Shown piece by piece: positions 34,222 to 43,436 of a DNA stretch of 64,000 nucleotides. Origin of the DNA: Spirochaetales bacterium. Lineage in GTDB: Bacteria > Spirochaetota > Spirochaetia > Treponematales > Treponemataceae. The notes under the pieces are model-generated. The model had not been told where the DNA came from. It was given only the letters and a program-made list of their open reading frames with translations, and searched no databases. The position numbers and the translations under genes were made by a program. Position 1 is the stretch's first letter. Every line of letters begins with the position of its first letter. The stretch spans positions 1 to 64,000 of the forward strand of contig JAQXNX010000020.1 of NCBI GenBank assembly GCA_029098225.1. Direction: 5' to 3'.

Positions 34222-34249
34222 AAAAAAAAAACTCCACGCGTCCGTGGAG
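34222..34249 (-). terminator. Rho-independent terminator of rpmB
   Basis: CTCCACG (34232-34238) and CGTGGAG (34243-34249) form a perfect 7-bp stem with a 4-nt loop. On the minus strand it is followed by ten U residues (A10 at 34222-34231). It may also stop the convergent PhnP-like gene. Confidence 0.85.
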
Positions 34250-34279
34250 CTTTCATAAGTCATACTGACTATTTCCAAA

Positions 34280-34504
34280 TTAATTTGCAGCAGCTTCAGC
34301 CTTTGGAACTCTTACTTTCTTTTCTACAAAACCACGTCTAAGGCAGCTTGAACAGATTTTAATAGTTCTAACTTCACCATTTGGGAGTTCTGCTTTAATA
34401 GTGTGGAGATTAGGTCTCCAAGTTCTCTTTGTATGATTCATAGACTTGCTGACCTTATTTCCATGCATAACGCCTTTTCCGCAAACATCGCACATTCTAG
34501 ACAT
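34280..34504 (-). CDS. rpmB: Ribosomal protein bL28
   Basis: This 74-residue protein matches bL28 in length and motif: 'CDVCGKG...GN.VSKS.NHTKR.W.PNL' followed by 'IKICSSCLRRG'. The four cysteines C5, C8, C51 and C54 make this the zinc-binding (C+) form. It is part of the 50S subunit. AAGGAAGGAT gives a strong ribosome-binding site. A possible promoter TTGACT (34581-34586) with TATAAA (34560-34565) lies upstream, with a short 15-bp spacer. Confidence 0.95.
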   Translation of the reverse strand: MSRMCDVCGKGVMHGNKVSKSMNHTKRTWRPNLHTIKAELPNGEVRTIKICSSCLRRGFVEKKVRVPKAEAAAN

Positions 34505-34637
34505 TTTCTTTATCCTTCCTTAAAAATATCGATTTCAGCACTTAATATAGTTTTAGAAGTTTATAGAAATTGGGAAAAAAAGTCAATCGTTATTATCTTC
34601 CATTTTTGTAAATTAAAAAATAACGTTTATGATATTT

Positions 34638-36635
34638 TTATTTCCCATATTGAGCTTCAATTGCAAGAATTTTATCGCGCACTGCAGCTGCCTGTTCGTA
34701 TTCCATTCTGTCTGCGTAATCGCTCATCTGCTGCTTTAAAGCATTAATAACTTTTTTGCGCTCTTTTGCATTAAACAGATTAGCTTTATTCATAAGAACT
34801 TCAGCTTCCAGCTCTGCATTATCCTCTGCATCTTTTTTCTCATGAATAAGAATATCTTCTACCGCCTTAGAAATTGTTTTTGGCGTAATTCCATGCTCTT
34901 TATTATAAGCTTCCTGAACCTCTCGCCGATGCTTTGTTTCTTTAATTGCAGCTTCCATCGCAGGGCTCATATGGTCTGCATACATAACTACCATACCTTC
35001 TGCGTTTCGGGCAGCACGTCCGATTATCTGAATTAGCGAAGTTTCACTGCGCAAAAATCCAATCTTGTCTGCATCCAGGAGAGCAATAAAAGAAACCTCA
35101 GGCAAATCAATACCTTCCCGCAAAAGATTAATTCCTATTAAAACATCAATTTCGCCTGCACGCAGCGACTTTAAAATTTCAACACGTTCAAAAGTATCAA
35201 TTTCCGAATGAATGTATTTTACCTTAAGCTTTAATTCTGTCAGGTAATCTGTTAAGTCTTCTGCCATTTTTTTTGTAAGAGTCAGAATAAGGCTTCGTTC
35301 GTGGCGGTCAATTCTTGTACGAACTTCCTTGTAAATATCCTCCATCTGACCTTCGCTTGGACGCACTTCAACAATCGGATCAAGAAGTCCTGTAGGACGA
35401 ATAAGCTGTTCAACAACCTGTGTACTCTGTTTAACCTCTTCCGGGCGCGGAGTTGCCGTAACGTAAATTATCTGATTCATCTTAGCGTCAAATTCAGCCT
35501 TTTTAAGCGGACGGTTATCTGCAGCAGAAGGCAAACGGAATCCAAAATCAATAAGGTTTTGCTTGCGGCTTCGGTCTCCTTCATACATAGCACCAATCTG
35601 CGGAACCGAAACATGCGCTTCATCAATCATACATAAAAAATCATCAGGAAAATAATGAAGAAGAGTAGCCGGAGGTTCTCCCGGTGCACGACCGGCAATC
35701 GGTGCAGAATAATTTTCTATACCGGGACAAGTTCCCATTTCTTTTAGCATTTCAATATCATAAGTCGTACGTGTTTTCAGGCGTTCTGCTTCAAGCATTT
35801 TTCCTGCAGCGCGCAGTTCTTCAACACGGTTTTCCATTTCTGCCTGAATGCGGTCTGTTGCAGAAATAAGCTGATCATGCGGAACAACAAAATGCTTTGC
35901 CGGATAAAAAACAGTTTCTTCAAGCTCTTCTGTAACGTCTCTATTTAAAACATTGAATCTTCTTATTCGTACAACCTCTTCCCAGTCAAGCTCAATTCTG
36001 TAAGCTTCGTCAGTTTCCATGTACGGTGGAAAAACTTCAATTACATCGCCTTTAATGCGGAAATTTCCGCGTTCAAGAATATCATCGTTTCGTGAATATT
36101 GCATGGAAATAAGGGAAGCGGCAAATTTTTTTATATCAAGAGACTGAGCCTTTTCCACATGAACACGCATTCCCTTGTAAACATCCGGCATACCCAAACC
36201 GTAAATGCAGGAAACCGTTGCAACAACAATTACATCTCGGCGCTCCATAAGACTGTAGGTAGCCTTTAATCTTAGCTGGTCAATTTCGCGGTTGATGTCG
36301 CAGTCTTTTTCTATGTAAAGATCTCTGGCCGCAACGTAAGCTTCCGGCTGATAATAGTCGTAGTAAGAAACAAAATATTCAACAGCGTTATTCGGAAAAA
36401 AAGATTTAAATTCCCGGTACAGCTGCGCAGAAAGAGTTTTATTATGACTGATAATAAGAGTAGGGCGCTGAACAGCTTCAATAATTTTTGCCATAGTAAA
36501 AGTCTTGCCGCTGCCTGTAACACCTTTTAAAGTCTGAAATTTATCGCCGCGCAAAAAGCCTTCACTAAGCTTTTGAATAGCCTGTCCCTGATCCCCACTT
36601 GGCTGAAAATTAGAAACTACTTCGAATTTTTTCAT
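34638..36635 (-). CDS. uvrB: Excinuclease ABC subunit B
   Basis: This 665-residue protein is a full-length UvrB. Walker A is 'GVTGSGKTFTMA' (about 38-49), the damage-clamping beta-hairpin carries 'YDYYQPEAYV', the helicase motifs include 'MIDEAHVSVPQ', 'YVTATPRPEE' and 'IIGRAARNAEG', and the C-terminal UVR motif is 'MSDYADRMEYEQAAAVRDKI'. It loads onto damaged DNA with UvrA and recruits UvrC. GAAGGAT precedes the ATG. It lies 37 bp downstream of htrA and probably shares its transcript. Confidence 0.97.
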   Translation of the reverse strand: MKKFEVVSNFQPSGDQGQAIQKLSEGFLRGDKFQTLKGVTGSGKTFTMAKIIEAVQRPTLIISHNKTLSAQLYREFKSFFPNNAVEYFVSYYDYYQPEAYVAARDLYIEKDCDINREIDQLRLKATYSLMERRDVIVVATVSCIYGLGMPDVYKGMRVHVEKAQSLDIKKFAASLISMQYSRNDDILERGNFRIKGDVIEVFPPYMETDEAYRIELDWEEVVRIRRFNVLNRDVTEELEETVFYPAKHFVVPHDQLISATDRIQAEMENRVEELRAAGKMLEAERLKTRTTYDIEMLKEMGTCPGIENYSAPIAGRAPGEPPATLLHYFPDDFLCMIDEAHVSVPQIGAMYEGDRSRKQNLIDFGFRLPSAADNRPLKKAEFDAKMNQIIYVTATPRPEEVKQSTQVVEQLIRPTGLLDPIVEVRPSEGQMEDIYKEVRTRIDRHERSLILTLTKKMAEDLTDYLTELKLKVKYIHSEIDTFERVEILKSLRAGEIDVLIGINLLREGIDLPEVSFIALLDADKIGFLRSETSLIQIIGRAARNAEGMVVMYADHMSPAMEAAIKETKHRREVQEAYNKEHGITPKTISKAVEDILIHEKKDAEDNAELEAEVLMNKANLFNAKERKKVINALKQQMSDYADRMEYEQAAAVRDKILAIEAQYGK

Positions 36636-36672
36636 CAGTTATCCTTCATGCAGTTTTTAAGCAACCGGAAAA

Positions 36673-37914
36673 TCAGCTCTCAATAAGTGTAATTTTTAAT
36701 GTAACGTTTTTGCGATTGCGGCGGACAATTACTGTAACTTCGTCGCCCGGGCGTTTGCTTTCCAAAGCAGAATAATAATCTGCAAGTGTGGAAATTGTAA
36801 TATTATCAATTTTTGTAATTACATCACCGCCAATGTAAATAATATCTCTGCGGCTTCCGTAGTAAACAGCTTCTGTACCGCCCTGCAGACCGGCTTTTTC
36901 TGCCTTTCCTTTTTCTTCAACTCTGGAAACAAGAACACCAGTAGAAATATCAAGTCCGGCATATTGAGCAATTCTGCTGCTTAATTGAATAACTTCTGCG
37001 TCAATTGTTCCGCGCTGAACTTTTCCATATTTAATTAAATCGGCAACAACTCTAACTGCAGTTTCTGAAGGAACAGCAAAACCAACTCCAGCTGAACTTC
37101 CCGAACTTGATTTTATCATTGTGTTAATGCCAATCATTTTTCCAGTTGTGTCTAAAAGCGGGCCGCCAGAATTTCCCGGATTAATTGCCGCATCGGTCTG
37201 AATCATGTCGCGGATAATTCTGTTATTGCTGTTCTGAATTGGTCGACCAAGACCGGAAACTATTCCTGTTGTAATTGTTCTTTCCAAACCGAACGGATTT
37301 CCGATTGCAATTACTCTCTGACCGACTCTGAGCTCCGAAGAATTTCCAAAGGAAATAGTTTTTAATTCCATTCCTTCCGGCGGAGTAAATTTTATAACTG
37401 CTAAATCGCTGTCTAAATCCTGACCAATAACTTCTGCTTCGTATTGAGTTCCGTCAAATAACGAAACATAAATTTTTGTTGCTCCCTGAATTACATGTAC
37501 GTTAGTTAAAATGTATCCCTGTTTATCTATAATGGAACCGCTTCCGCTGCCGCCTTCCTGAACATATGGCTGTAAAAACCAGTCGTAAGCAGTTACCTGT
37601 GTGTTAATGTTTACAACCGCTTCATTACAGTTATCATAAACATAAATATTCTGAGCTTCTTCTGTTGTGTATTTTGCTTCATTAGAAACCTGAATATAAT
37701 TTTCAATTCCTGTTGAATTTCCGGAATCAGCTGATTTTTCCTGATTTGTTAATTCATTTCTGTTTTCAAAATTTTCAGAAATCTGAACACTGTCATTTAC
37801 AGATTTTGATGTTTTTTTATTTATGATTATGGCAAATAAGCTTACAAAAAGTGCTACAACAAGCCCGGTAATAACTAAATATTTGATTAATTCGCTGCGA
37901 GAATAAAGTTTCAT
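36673..37914 (-). CDS. HtrA/DegP-type periplasmic serine protease
   Basis: This 413-residue protein has an N-terminal membrane anchor (about 11-31). A trypsin-like domain follows with the triad His140 ('LTNVHVIQG'), Asp170 ('DSDLAVIKF') and Ser249 ('NPGNSGGPLLD'). One PDZ domain lies at about 300-410 ('IGGDVITKIDNITI'). It would degrade misfolded exported proteins. There is no clear Shine-Dalgarno; TATTAT (37921-37926) ends 6 nt before the ATG inside the 15-bp gap from radC. It may have its own promoter or be read through from radC. Confidence 0.93.
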   Translation of the reverse strand: MKLYSRSELIKYLVITGLVVALFVSLFAIIINKKTSKSVNDSVQISENFENRNELTNQEKSADSGNSTGIENYIQVSNEAKYTTEEAQNIYVYDNCNEAVVNINTQVTAYDWFLQPYVQEGGSGSGSIIDKQGYILTNVHVIQGATKIYVSLFDGTQYEAEVIGQDLDSDLAVIKFTPPEGMELKTISFGNSSELRVGQRVIAIGNPFGLERTITTGIVSGLGRPIQNSNNRIIRDMIQTDAAINPGNSGGPLLDTTGKMIGINTMIKSSSGSSAGVGFAVPSETAVRVVADLIKYGKVQRGTIDAEVIQLSSRIAQYAGLDISTGVLVSRVEEKGKAEKAGLQGGTEAVYYGSRRDIIYIGGDVITKIDNITISTLADYYSALESKRPGDEVTVIVRRNRKNVTLKITLIES

Positions 37915-37929
37915 ATTACAATAATAATG

Positions 37930-38595
37930 TTATTTTTCGTTGAATACAATAGAATGCTGCATAAAACTAAAATAGGAATTACAGTCTATGATTATATGAT
38001 CCAGAAGATTAATTCCTATTATCTTAGATGCTTTTAATAAAATTCTTGTTGTTTTTATATCTTCCTCCGAAGGTGTACAGTTCCCCGAAGGATGATTATG
38101 GCACACAATAATGCAGGCCGCATTTTCTTTAATTGCCACAGAAAATACATCGCGGGGATGAATTAAGGTTTTGTCCAGAGTTCCTACAGAAATTACGTGA
38201 ATCTGAATTATTTCGTGACCGCCTGTGAGCGTAACTGCAAGAAAATGTTCCTTCTGGCTGACGGCATAATTTTTTACAAAGGGAATTATGTCATCCGGAG
38301 TTTGAATAACAGCCTTCAGGTGGCTATATCTTCTTCTTCCAAGCTCCAGAGCTGCCGCAATTGCCAATGCTTTGCTTTCTCCAACTCCTTTTATATCCAT
38401 CAGATTTTTTACAATATCTTCTTCTTCCGATTCATCAATTACTTCCACAATTTTTCCGGCCATAATATGTACAGGAATATCGTGATTCCCGGAACCTATT
38501 ATCAGCATAATCAGTTCTTCATCAAAGGGAAAAGTCAGCCCATGCTCCATAGCTTTTTCCCTTACGTCGTATTTTGGTGTTTTTATTTTTTCCAT
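37930..38595 (-). CDS. radC: RadC-family JAB/MPN protein
   Basis: This protein of about 221 residues has the RadC layout. A helix-hairpin-helix segment ('LMDIKGVGESKALAIAAALELGRR', about 70-95) is followed by the C-terminal JAMM/MPN zinc motif 'VCHNHPSGNCTPSEED'. RadC was first linked to DNA repair, but its role is not settled. The start at 38595 (MEKIKTPKYDV) matches the usual family N-terminus; an in-frame TTG at 38664 would add 23 residues not expected in the family. No Shine-Dalgarno is seen. It is the first gene of the radC-htrA-uvrB run. Confidence 0.88.
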   Translation of the reverse strand: MEKIKTPKYDVREKAMEHGLTFPFDEELIMLIIGSGNHDIPVHIMAGKIVEVIDESEEEDIVKNLMDIKGVGESKALAIAAALELGRRRYSHLKAVIQTPDDIIPFVKNYAVSQKEHFLAVTLTGGHEIIQIHVISVGTLDKTLIHPRDVFSVAIKENAACIIVCHNHPSGNCTPSEEDIKTTRILLKASKIIGINLLDHIIIDCNSYFSFMQHSIVFNEK

Positions 38596-38671
38596 ATAAT
38601 AATAACTGCACCGATTTGCAAAAAAATGAAATATAATTGAGAAAAATTTTAAAAATTCCGACAATTATAGA

Positions 38672-39367
38672 ATGAATGATAAATTATTGAACAAAAATCG
38701 TCTTTCAATTGCAGGTTTTTACGCAGATTTTGCTGAAGGTTCAAAAGCCTGTTCTGGTGCGGGAAAATTTCAATTAATAAAAAAAATCACTTTTATTCCG
38801 CTTTTAATTCTTTCACTTATTTTGATTTCCTGTCATACACTTCCTCGTGAGCAAATTCAGCTTTCAAGAAAACTTTTAGATGAAGGAAAGCTTTCTGCAA
38901 CTCAGCTGGCCGAGTTTTTTAGCATAAATAATCCGCGAATAAATTATGACGAAATTCTTGAGTTTGCAAGATATTATATAAAAGAAGCTTCTGATGAAAA
39001 TATTAATTCTGATGTTGCATTTGCGCAAATGTGTCTGGAAACCGGATTTTTAAAATTTGGCGGACTTGTTACAAAAGAAATGCATAATTATTGCGGTCTT
39101 GGTTCTATGGACGCTGCTCATCCAGGCGAAATATTCGAAACTGAACAGCTTGGAGTAAGGGCACATATTCAGCATTTGCAGGCTTATGCAACAACCGAAG
39201 ATGTTATGCTGAATAATGAGCTTATTGATCCGCGTTATAACTGGGTTCATAAAACAAAACTTGCGTATACAATAGAAGATCTTGCAGGAAGCTGGGCTAT
39301 GGATCCTTCTTATGGTGCAAAAATTGATGCAATTCTTATGCGTATGGAAGCATTTATAAATGAATAA
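38672..39367 (+). CDS. Lipoprotein with a glucosaminidase (FlgJ/Bax-type) domain
   Basis: This 231-residue protein has a late lipoprotein signal (hydrophobic 'FIPLLILSLILIS', lipobox Cys about 54) after an unusually long N-region. The following 170 residues match peptidoglycan beta-N-acetylglucosaminidase domains: 'EILEFARYYIKEA', 'SDVAFAQMCLETGFLKFGG' with the probable catalytic Glu (about 123), 'NYCGLG' and 'GVRAHIQHLQAYA'. It would cut cell-wall glycan. A GACAAT box lies 6 nt before the ATG. The gene is divergent from radC and 43 bp upstream of the GerMN gene. Confidence 0.85.
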   Translation: MNDKLLNKNRLSIAGFYADFAEGSKACSGAGKFQLIKKITFIPLLILSLILISCHTLPREQIQLSRKLLDEGKLSATQLAEFFSINNPRINYDEILEFARYYIKEASDENINSDVAFAQMCLETGFLKFGGLVTKEMHNYCGLGSMDAAHPGEIFETEQLGVRAHIQHLQAYATTEDVMLNNELIDPRYNWVHKTKLAYTIEDLAGSWAMDPSYGAKIDAILMRMEAFINE

Positions 39368-39398
39368 TAAATCTGCTTAACAGAAAAATAAATGTTCC

Positions 39399-39404
39399 GA
39401 TAAT
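39399..39404 (+). promoter_or_regulatory. -10 box of the GerMN gene (leaderless type)
   Basis: GATAAT ends 6 nt (TAAAAT) before the ATG at 39411, and there is no Shine-Dalgarno. It could be an internal promoter of the two-gene run. Confidence 0.4.
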
Positions 39405-39410
39405 TAAAAT

Positions 39411-40295
39411 ATGGCACAGAGAAAATCGTCAAAAAAAGAAAAATCAAAAGCATCAAAAAGTAAAAAAACTGTAAATATGTTTACTGCGGGCTGCGTTGTT
39501 CTTGGGCTTTTTATAATTGTAATTGTTTTTATAGCCAATAAAAACCGCATTGTAAATAATTATAAGGCAACAAACTTTTTTGGAAGTATTTTTGGTTCAA
39601 ATCCTCAGTTTATAGAAAATCACGAATCTGGTCCGCAGGAAACTTCTGTAAGTGGAGATGATCAGATTGTAATAAATATTGAAGAAGAAAGTGCAATCGT
39701 TCCTGATGACGAACCTGTTGTAATTCCACTTGCAGGCGAAAGTTCTTCTACACAAGCAGCTGAGACAACAGCTGCGGCCGCAAGTACTGCGCCTTCTGCC
39801 TCTGTAACAACTTCCAGTCAGACTACAGCTTCTGCAGCAGCACCGGCAAAGCCTGCGTCAGAATCAGCTTCTTCTCTTATGGAAGTTCAGCTTTGTTTTG
39901 TAATGATAGACGGCGATGGTTCTGTTGTAAGAAAAATGGCTAAGCGAACAGTTGCAAAAACCGATTCTCCTTTAACCTATTCAATTAACGAGCTTTTGAA
40001 GGGACCAAATTCTGCAATTTCCGGCGAAAAAAATCTTTCAACATTAATTCCTAAAGGAACAAAATTGTTGAGCGCAAAGGTTCAGAATAAAGTTGCTTAT
40101 TTGAATTTTAATCAGGCTTTTGAATTTAATGAAATTGGAATAGAAGGTTATATCCACCAGCTTGAACAGATTGTCTACACAGCAACAGCTTTTTCTACAG
40201 TAGAAAGTGTTCAATTCCTTATTGAAGGACAAAAGGTAGAATATCTGGCCGAAGCTCAGTGGATTGGAAGCCCTCTTTCAAGAAAGTCTTTTTAA
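39411..40295 (+). CDS. Membrane-anchored GerMN-domain protein
   Basis: This 294-residue protein has a lysine-rich cytoplasmic start and one transmembrane segment (about 23-42). An Ala/Ser/Thr-rich linker (about 105-155) probably spans the wall. The C-terminal domain (about 158-280) has the GerM/SpoIIIAH-associated pattern 'SINELLKGPN...G..TLIPKGTKLLSAKVQNKVAYLNFNQAF' and 'QIVYTATAFSTVESVQFLIEG'. GerMN domains occur in spore and cell-envelope proteins of unknown biochemistry. It follows a glucosaminidase gene, which supports an envelope role. Its stop overlaps the convergent gene's stop. Confidence 0.85.
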   Translation: MAQRKSSKKEKSKASKSKKTVNMFTAGCVVLGLFIIVIVFIANKNRIVNNYKATNFFGSIFGSNPQFIENHESGPQETSVSGDDQIVINIEEESAIVPDDEPVVIPLAGESSSTQAAETTAAAASTAPSASVTTSSQTTASAAAPAKPASESASSLMEVQLCFVMIDGDGSVVRKMAKRTVAKTDSPLTYSINELLKGPNSAISGEKNLSTLIPKGTKLLSAKVQNKVAYLNFNQAFEFNEIGIEGYIHQLEQIVYTATAFSTVESVQFLIEGQKVEYLAEAQWIGSPLSRKSF

Positions 40296-41395
40296 TAAGT
40301 CCAGCTGTTGAAAATCTTCTTAAAATATGCGGCGTTTGAATCGTAGGCTTGTTTAAAAACAGCTAACGAAAGGTAGTTATATTTTTTTTCAAGAGGATTA
40401 TCAACGCCGGGCAGTCGTGCAAGCTTTATATTTTTTACAAGTTTAGAATTATTTTTCTGATTAATTATTTCAACATAAAGTTCAAGACACTGTTTTTTTT
40501 CATCATATTTTACATAAGAATTCTGTAAGTCAGAAATTGAATCTTCTGAACTTTCAAGAAGCTTTCTTGCAAAATAAAAATCGTTTTCTATGTATTCTCC
40601 GGGAATATTTGTTAAAGAAAGAAATGCGTCTTCGCCAAGAATAAAAACATTATCAAAAACCTCACCGTTAGCTCCACTGGAAACACGGTCCCATTCAGAA
40701 CCTAAAGTAATTGATTGATTTTCATAAGTATACTTTTTTTCTTTTTTTGCCTTATATTTTTTCTTATTCTTTGATTCTTTTACTTCAGGGAGGCCTTTAA
40801 AATTGTCAAATAATTTATCTTCGGCAGAAGTAATTCTTCCAATAGTTATACATTTTAGCGCAATGCTTCCATCCGGTGCTTTAATCTGACTTATGTTGAA
40901 CAGAGGAATAATCGGATTGTAAGAAACAGAAGCCTGTCCACCAAACTGAGGATAATCCTGAATAAAAATATTTGAATTATAAATATCTGCAGAGTCTTTT
41001 ATTTCTCCTGCAAGCAATCTGTGAGAATTAAATTCATAAAGAATATCATGAAGATAATTTACAATATCTACATCTTCTGAATCCGGCTGAAGCTGCGAAA
41101 TAATTTTTTCGCCGGTAAATTCCATATAAGAGGTTTGCGGATTCAGTGTTATAAGAATTGCAATTTCTTTTTCTGCAAGATTATTTTTTTTATCTGCAGG
41201 TGCATAATATTTTACCTGCAGAGTTACATCATCATAACAAAGAATTCCTATATAGCTTTCTCTTTTAAAAGATGAATCTTTGTAATAAACAAATTCCCCA
41301 GGGTCATCTGCGATTGTAGAAGAAAAATACGGAATTGCAAAAACCGAAAAGGTTAAAGAAAGCAAAACAGAAATTAAAAAAAACAATTTTTTCAT
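40292..41395 (-). CDS. Exported protein of unknown function
   Basis: This 367-residue protein begins with a clear signal peptide ('KKLFFLISVLLSLTFSVFA', cleavage near residue 20). The rest is mixed alpha/beta with a lysine-rich stretch (about 205-225, 'KNKKKYKAKKEKKYTYE'). No family is recognised. The start at 41395 is chosen because AGAGGA lies 6-7 nt upstream; the longer frame to 41455 adds a non-signal N-terminus. Its TAA overlaps the convergent GerMN TAA by 3 nt, so the two transcripts must be complementary at their ends. Confidence 0.75.
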   Translation of the reverse strand: MKKLFFLISVLLSLTFSVFAIPYFSSTIADDPGEFVYYKDSSFKRESYIGILCYDDVTLQVKYYAPADKKNNLAEKEIAILITLNPQTSYMEFTGEKIISQLQPDSEDVDIVNYLHDILYEFNSHRLLAGEIKDSADIYNSNIFIQDYPQFGGQASVSYNPIIPLFNISQIKAPDGSIALKCITIGRITSAEDKLFDNFKGLPEVKESKNKKKYKAKKEKKYTYENQSITLGSEWDRVSSGANGEVFDNVFILGEDAFLSLTNIPGEYIENDFYFARKLLESSEDSISDLQNSYVKYDEKKQCLELYVEIINQKNNSKLVKNIKLARLPGVDNPLEKKYNYLSLAVFKQAYDSNAAYFKKIFNSWTY

Positions 41396-41504
41396 AATAG
41401 TCCTCTCAAAAGAGTTTTGTATAAACCTGTATAAAAATTTACCGCCCGTTTGCATGAATTCAAATTACGTTGAATCAGCTTGCGGGCGGCAGAATAAGTG
41501 CAGC

Positions 41505-43316
41505 TTATTTATTCAATTTATCCAATTCTTCCTGAACAATTTCTGCCGCTTTTTTTGCTGCTGTTTCAAATGGAACAAGCTCGGCTTCTGCCTGAGTTCG
41601 AACCTTTAATTCAACATTAGGAAGATTTTTATCTCCAACGACAATTCTGATTGGATAACCGATTAACTCTGCATCTGTAAATTTTACACCAGGACGTTCA
41701 TTTCGGTCGTCAAGAATAACATCAATGCCGGCAGCCTTAAGTTCCTCATAAATTTTATCTGCAACTTCCTGCATTTTATCTTTGTACATAATTGGAATAA
41801 CTGCAACCTGGTAAGGAGCTGTGCTCATTGTCCAGCAAATTCCCTTATCATCGTGATGCTCTTCAATAATAGAAGCAAGAGTTCTGTCAACACCAATTCC
41901 ATAACAGCCCATAAGAGGAGTTACCGGTTTGCCGTTTACATCAAGATAAGTAACGCCCATAGATTTTGTATATTTAGTTCCAAGCTTAAATATGTGTCCA
42001 AGCTCGTTACCTTTTTTCATGTAGAATTTTCCGCCACATTCAGGACAAGCGTCGCCTTCTTTACAGGTACGAACATCTGCTGTCATAAAGGCTGTGTAAT
42101 CGCGGCCCGGTTCAACGTGCTTAATATGGAAGCCTTCTTTTCCAGCTCCGGCAATACAATCATGCATATCAATTGTAGATTTATCAGCAATAATTGGAAT
42201 TTTAATTCCAACAGGACCAACAAAACCGTGTGGAGCGCCGCTGTACTTGAGAACATCTTCATCACTTGCAAGTTCAGCTCCGCTTGCCTTTAGCTCTGCA
42301 GCAAGCTTAGTTTCATTTACATCAAGGTCTCCGCGAATCAGTACGCAGAAGAAGGTTTCTGGAATATAAGTCTGTCCGCCTTCTGTAACAGTTTTTGCAT
42401 CCTTGTAAAATTCAGTATTAGAAAGGTCAACGGCGCAGTTATAAACCTTATAAATTAAAGCCTTAAGGAAGGTTGTAGATTTTTCTCCAAAGAATTTTTC
42501 CATATCGCCAATGCTGAATACATTTGGAGTTGCAACTTCTTCAATCGGCAGGTCTGTTTTTTTCTGTGGATTTCCGTTTGAATCAAGAGGAACTTCTGTT
42601 TTACAGCTTGCTTTTTCTACGTTAGCTGCATAAGAACAGTTTGGACAAAGAAGAAGTGTGTCATCACCAACTTCAGATTCAACCATGAATTCTTCTGAGC
42701 CGGAACCACCCATTGCGCCTGTATCTGCTTTTACGCTGATTGTAGAAAGTCCCATGCGCTTAAATATTCTGCGATAAGCTGCTGCTACATTATCATAAGA
42801 AGCATCAAGGTCGGCCTGATCTTTATCAAAGGAATAAGCATCCATCATTGTAAATTCACGGCCGCGCATAACGCCATAACGTGGTCGAATCTCGTCGCGA
42901 TATTTAGTGTTAATCTGGTAAAGTGTAAAAGGAAGCTGTTTGTATGAAGAAAGTCCTTCGCGCACAAGTGCTGTAAAAGCTTCTTCTGCAGTTGGAGAAA
43001 CAATCATGTCCTGACCGGCGCGGTTTTGAGAAGTAAGCATTTCTCCTGCCATTTTATCCCAGCGGCCGCTCTGCTTCCAGAGTTCTCCCGGCTGAATTAC
43101 AGTCGGGCGCATTTCCAAAAGACCTGCATTATCAAGTTCTTCACGAATTATTTTTTCAACTTTACGAAATGCTCTAAGACCAACCGGCATGTAAGCATAA
43201 AGCCCGTTTCCTAATTTTCTGATTAATCCGGCACGCATCATAAGCTGATGGCTGGCAATTACTGCGTCATTTGGAGCTTCACGCAGTGTAGAGATAATTG
43301 TTTTTGTAGCTTTCAT
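41505..43316 (-). CDS. proS: Prolyl-tRNA synthetase (bacterial type)
   Basis: This 603-residue protein is a bacterial-type ProRS. It has the class-II catalytic core ('MRAGLIRKLGNGLYAYMPVGLR', 'EMRPTVIQPGELWKQSGRW', 'YQINTKYRDEIRPRYGVMRGREF'), an inserted editing domain (about 225-395), motif 3 with 'GCYGIGVDRTLASIIE', and a C-terminal anticodon-binding domain ('IDVILDDRNERPGVKFTDAELIG'). It charges tRNA-Pro. TAAAAT (43325-43330) lies 8 nt before the ATG and no Shine-Dalgarno is present, so the leader may be absent or one to two nt long. Confidence 0.97.
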   Translation of the reverse strand: MKATKTIISTLREAPNDAVIASHQLMMRAGLIRKLGNGLYAYMPVGLRAFRKVEKIIREELDNAGLLEMRPTVIQPGELWKQSGRWDKMAGEMLTSQNRAGQDMIVSPTAEEAFTALVREGLSSYKQLPFTLYQINTKYRDEIRPRYGVMRGREFTMMDAYSFDKDQADLDASYDNVAAAYRRIFKRMGLSTISVKADTGAMGGSGSEEFMVESEVGDDTLLLCPNCSYAANVEKASCKTEVPLDSNGNPQKKTDLPIEEVATPNVFSIGDMEKFFGEKSTTFLKALIYKVYNCAVDLSNTEFYKDAKTVTEGGQTYIPETFFCVLIRGDLDVNETKLAAELKASGAELASDEDVLKYSGAPHGFVGPVGIKIPIIADKSTIDMHDCIAGAGKEGFHIKHVEPGRDYTAFMTADVRTCKEGDACPECGGKFYMKKGNELGHIFKLGTKYTKSMGVTYLDVNGKPVTPLMGCYGIGVDRTLASIIEEHHDDKGICWTMSTAPYQVAVIPIMYKDKMQEVADKIYEELKAAGIDVILDDRNERPGVKFTDAELIGYPIRIVVGDKNLPNVELKVRTQAEAELVPFETAAKKAAEIVQEELDKLNK

Positions 43317-43407
43317 AATGCTTTATTTTATTGAAATAAGCACTGAAAATCAATGATAAGAAAATTTTATGAAATCAGCATTTTTTGCGAAGCAAAAATA
43401 TGTAAAC

Positions 43408-43435
43408 AAAACTATGCCATTTTTGACATAGTTTT
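43408..43435. terminator. Hairpin terminator after the methyltransferase gene
   Basis: AAAACTATG (43408-43416) pairs with CATAGTTTT (43427-43435) around a 10-nt loop, directly after the stop codon at 43437. The A/T ends give a short U-run on either strand. Confidence 0.65.
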
Positions 43436-43436
43436 A

